Of a stretch of DNA of 7,346 bases, positions 5,675 through 7,346 are shown in pieces. The translations under genes were made by a program, and so were the position numbers. The notes beneath the pieces were generated by a model, which did not search any database, was not told where the DNA came from, and saw only the letters and a program-made list of their open reading frames with translations. How positions within the stretch are numbered: the stretch's first letter is position 1; each line of letters begins with the position of its first letter. The stretch is from Bacillota bacterium (GTDB lineage Bacteria; Bacillota; Clostridia; Oscillospirales; Ruminococcaceae), in NCBI GenBank assembly GCA_023460535.1, contig JAEWPV010000015.1, positions 1-7,346 on the forward strand. The letters run 5' to 3'.

Positions 5675-5878
5675 TACGTGGTAACCCTTGTGTGGGAAGA
5701 ATAATCAGACAAATAAGTGCGGGCACATGACACAAAAATGCAAAAATGTCAAACAGAAACAGAATCCACAGAATAGTCATAGGATTTGGTCGAATCTTCA
5801 ATTAATATGTTGAAAACTGGGATAAAAGATGTTACGATTGGAAAATAAACGAGGACATCTCGGAGGAGGCGAAGACGC
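5675..5878. promoter_or_regulatory. Intergenic region with promoter of the chemoreceptor gene
   Basis: The -35 TTGAAA (5810-5815) and -10 TACGAT (5833-5838) have an exact 17-base spacer, so transcription would start near 5845 and give a leader of about 34 nt. This is a vegetative-type promoter; no sigma-D (flagellar) type TAAA/GCCGATAT pair was seen. Further left there is a tandem 8-base repeat CAAAAATG (5733-5740, 5741-5748) flanked by TGACA/TGTCA, and an AT-rich stretch. No terminator for the Smr gene was found. Confidence 0.6.
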
Positions 5879-7346
5879 ATGCAATCAATCAGGGGACGGA
5901 TTAGAAAAAGTGTTCTTATCACGGCGGTTCTGATGGGCGGCTTTATCGTAATAGCCATGTCGGTTATTATGTACTTATCATCCATCAAGTCCGCGAACAC
6001 GTTGCTATCCGAGAGTGTGAAGGTATATTCGCAGATTGTTGCCCACGAAAACGAGTTAATAAAAAAGGACCTGCGCTGGGTAGCGGACAACGATATGGCT
6101 TCCAATAAACTGGCAAGCGATTTGATGCGCAAGACCACACTCGCGCGGCTTGTGGAGGACACGGTGTTTAAGGATTTTTCGGTGGCGGATGCATCGGGCA
6201 AAACCTTTAACAACACCGACATCAGTTCCCGCGACTATTTTAACTACGCAAAGAATGGAACGCCCTACATATCAAGCCCGCTGATTCGTATGACAGACAA
6301 CAGCGTTACCATCATGGCGGCGGCACCCATGGGCGACCAGGTGCTTTATGGCGGCATTGATTATACCAAGTTCAGCGAGATTATTGAAAAGATTGATATC
6401 GGACTAACCGGCTACGGGTTTATTGTAGATAAACACGGTACCATCATCGCGCACCCCGATGAGCAGGTTGTTCGAGATATGACCAACTACATCACACTGG
6501 CGCAGGAAGACCCCAGCTATGGGGAGCTTGCCGAGCTGATGACCGAGATGACCGGCGGTGCGGCCGGGGTGAAAACGCTGCGCGTTCGCGGAGAGCGCCG
6601 CATGATTGCGTACACGCCGGTTTTGTGCGAAGAGGGATGGTCGGTAGGCGTTGCGATCTCGGAAAACGAGATTTTATATGACATTAAGATTATGCTGGCA
6701 ATTGCCGCTGGGATATTTGTTACGATGCTGCTGCTCGCTATCATCATGTCCCGCACAGCGGCGGACACCATTGCGCGACCGGTCATGCAGTCTACCGAAC
6801 GCATTGAGCTGCTTGCTCACGGCGACCTGAGCACCCCTGTGCCCACCGTAAAAAGTCGGGATGAGACGGGCAGGCTGCTTCAATCGCTCTCGGAAACCTT
6901 TGCTTCGATAAACGGGTATATCTCGGAGATTTCGGATATTCTAACCGGCATTGCACAGGGCGACCTGAGCAAGGAGAGCGAGCAGAACTATCTGGGCGAC
7001 TTTGCCCCAATCGGGCAGGCGCTTACAACCATTACAGCCTCGCTCAACGCCGCGTTTTCCGATATCACCACTGCCGCACTGCAGGTGGAGCAGGGCGCGA
7101 CCCAGATATCCTCCGGCGCGCAGGGACTATCGCAGATAACCATGGAGCAGGCGGCTACCATCGAGGAGCTTTCGGCAAGCCTTGCCGAGATTTCGGTGGG
7201 TATTCAGGAGATTGCTCATAACGCCGAGCAGGCGCGGGAGCTGACCGAGCATTCGGGTGAGAACGTGAAAAACGGCAACCAGCAGATGAGCGATATGCTA
7301 GAGGCAATGGGCGAGATTGACCATTCCTCCAGCGAGATTAGCAAGA
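5879..7346 (+). CDS. Methyl-accepting chemotaxis protein with dCache and tandem HAMP (3'-truncated by window)
   Basis: The reading frame is open from the ATG at 5879 to the window end (489 codons), so the C-terminus is missing. TM1 is about 11-34; an extracytoplasmic dCache-type ligand-binding domain covers about 38-262, with DISSRDYFNYAKNG (114-127) and MAAAPMGDQVLYGGID (146-161) in the distal module and GLTGYGFIVDKHGTIIAHP (175-193) in the membrane-proximal module. TM2 is about 270-292. A HAMP domain (about 293-345; GDLSTPVP, RDETGRL) is followed by a second HAMP-like unit (about 348-396) with GDLSKE and YLGDFAPIGQAL. The coiled-coil MA signalling domain starts near 400 (EQAATIEELSASLAEIS). 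The conserved kinase-contact tip and later methylation helix lie beyond the window. The ribosome binding site GGAGGAGG (5862-5869) ends 9 bases before the ATG. It should bind a small extracellular ligand, directly or via a binding protein, and control CheA; the ligand is unknown. Confidence 0.95.
   Translation, partial: MQSIRGRIRKSVLITAVLMGGFIVIAMSVIMYLSSIKSANTLLSESVKVYSQIVAHENELIKKDLRWVADNDMASNKLASDLMRKTTLARLVEDTVFKDFSVADASGKTFNNTDISSRDYFNYAKNGTPYISSPLIRMTDNSVTIMAAAPMGDQVLYGGIDYTKFSEIIEKIDIGLTGYGFIVDKHGTIIAHPDEQVVRDMTNYITLAQEDPSYGELAELMTEMTGGAAGVKTLRVRGERRMIAYTPVLCEEGWSVGVAISENEILYDIKIMLAIAAGIFVTMLLLAIIMSRTAADTIARPVMQSTERIELLAHGDLSTPVPTVKSRDETGRLLQSLSETFASINGYISEISDILTGIAQGDLSKESEQNYLGDFAPIGQALTTITASLNAAFSDITTAALQVEQGATQISSGAQGLSQITMEQAATIEELSASLAEISVGIQEIAHNAEQARELTEHSGENVKNGNQQMSDMLEAMGEIDHSSSEISK

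Noticed and set aside
5733..5748. Tandem CAAAAATG repeat considered as a repeat array or CRISPR-like start
   Set aside because: There are only two copies of 8 bases in an AT-rich intergenic region, with no spacers and no cas-like gene nearby.
5749..7010. Several minus-strand frames opposite the chemoreceptor
   Set aside because: They are antisense shadows; the + strand frame is a continuous chemoreceptor with all expected domains.

Overview
The window looks like a chromosomal segment of a Gram-positive, clostridial-type bacterium (Firmicutes/Bacillota, plausibly an environmental Clostridia or Oscillospiraceae relative). The basis is a Firmicutes-like 5S rRNA, strong GGAGG-type ribosome binding sites before almost every gene, TTGAAA/TATAAT-type vegetative promoters with exact 17-base spacers, a Gram-positive style lipoprotein signal and compact rho-independent terminators. 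Nothing seen allows a genus assignment.

Layout. A 5S rRNA gene and its terminator (5-156), presumably the end of an rRNA operon, open the window. A 272-base AT-rich intergenic stretch with two inverted repeats follows, then a membrane-anchored XRE-type regulator (429-1031, +). Next, on the minus strand, come a MmcQ/YjbR-family protein (1168-1548) and a RidA-family deaminase (1741-2124), with a 15-bp perfect hairpin between them. A divergent promoter region (2164-2292) drives ridA leftwards and an orphan ABC-type solute-binding lipoprotein rightwards (2388-3809). Back-to-back terminators (3836-3875 on +, 3892-3920 on -) separate the lipoprotein from a probable two-gene minus-strand unit: a two-TM protein with a Cache-like extracytoplasmic domain and no output domain (4361-5167), then a small Tic20/DUF4870-like membrane protein (3942-4253). 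Rightwards again are a stand-alone Smr-domain protein (5330-5674) and the first 489 codons of a methyl-accepting chemotaxis protein (5879 to the window end) with dCache, tandem HAMP and the start of the signalling domain.

How the genes may work together. Most are single-gene units with their own promoter, so this is mostly housekeeping and sensing rather than one pathway. The right half is rich in cell-surface sensing: an orphan binding lipoprotein, an output-less Cache-like protein and a chemoreceptor. That they act together is only a hypothesis from proximity. No mobile element, CRISPR array, tRNA or recognised defence system was seen. Several starts were moved to internal ATGs because of ribosome binding sites (1548, 2124, 2388, 5167, 5330).
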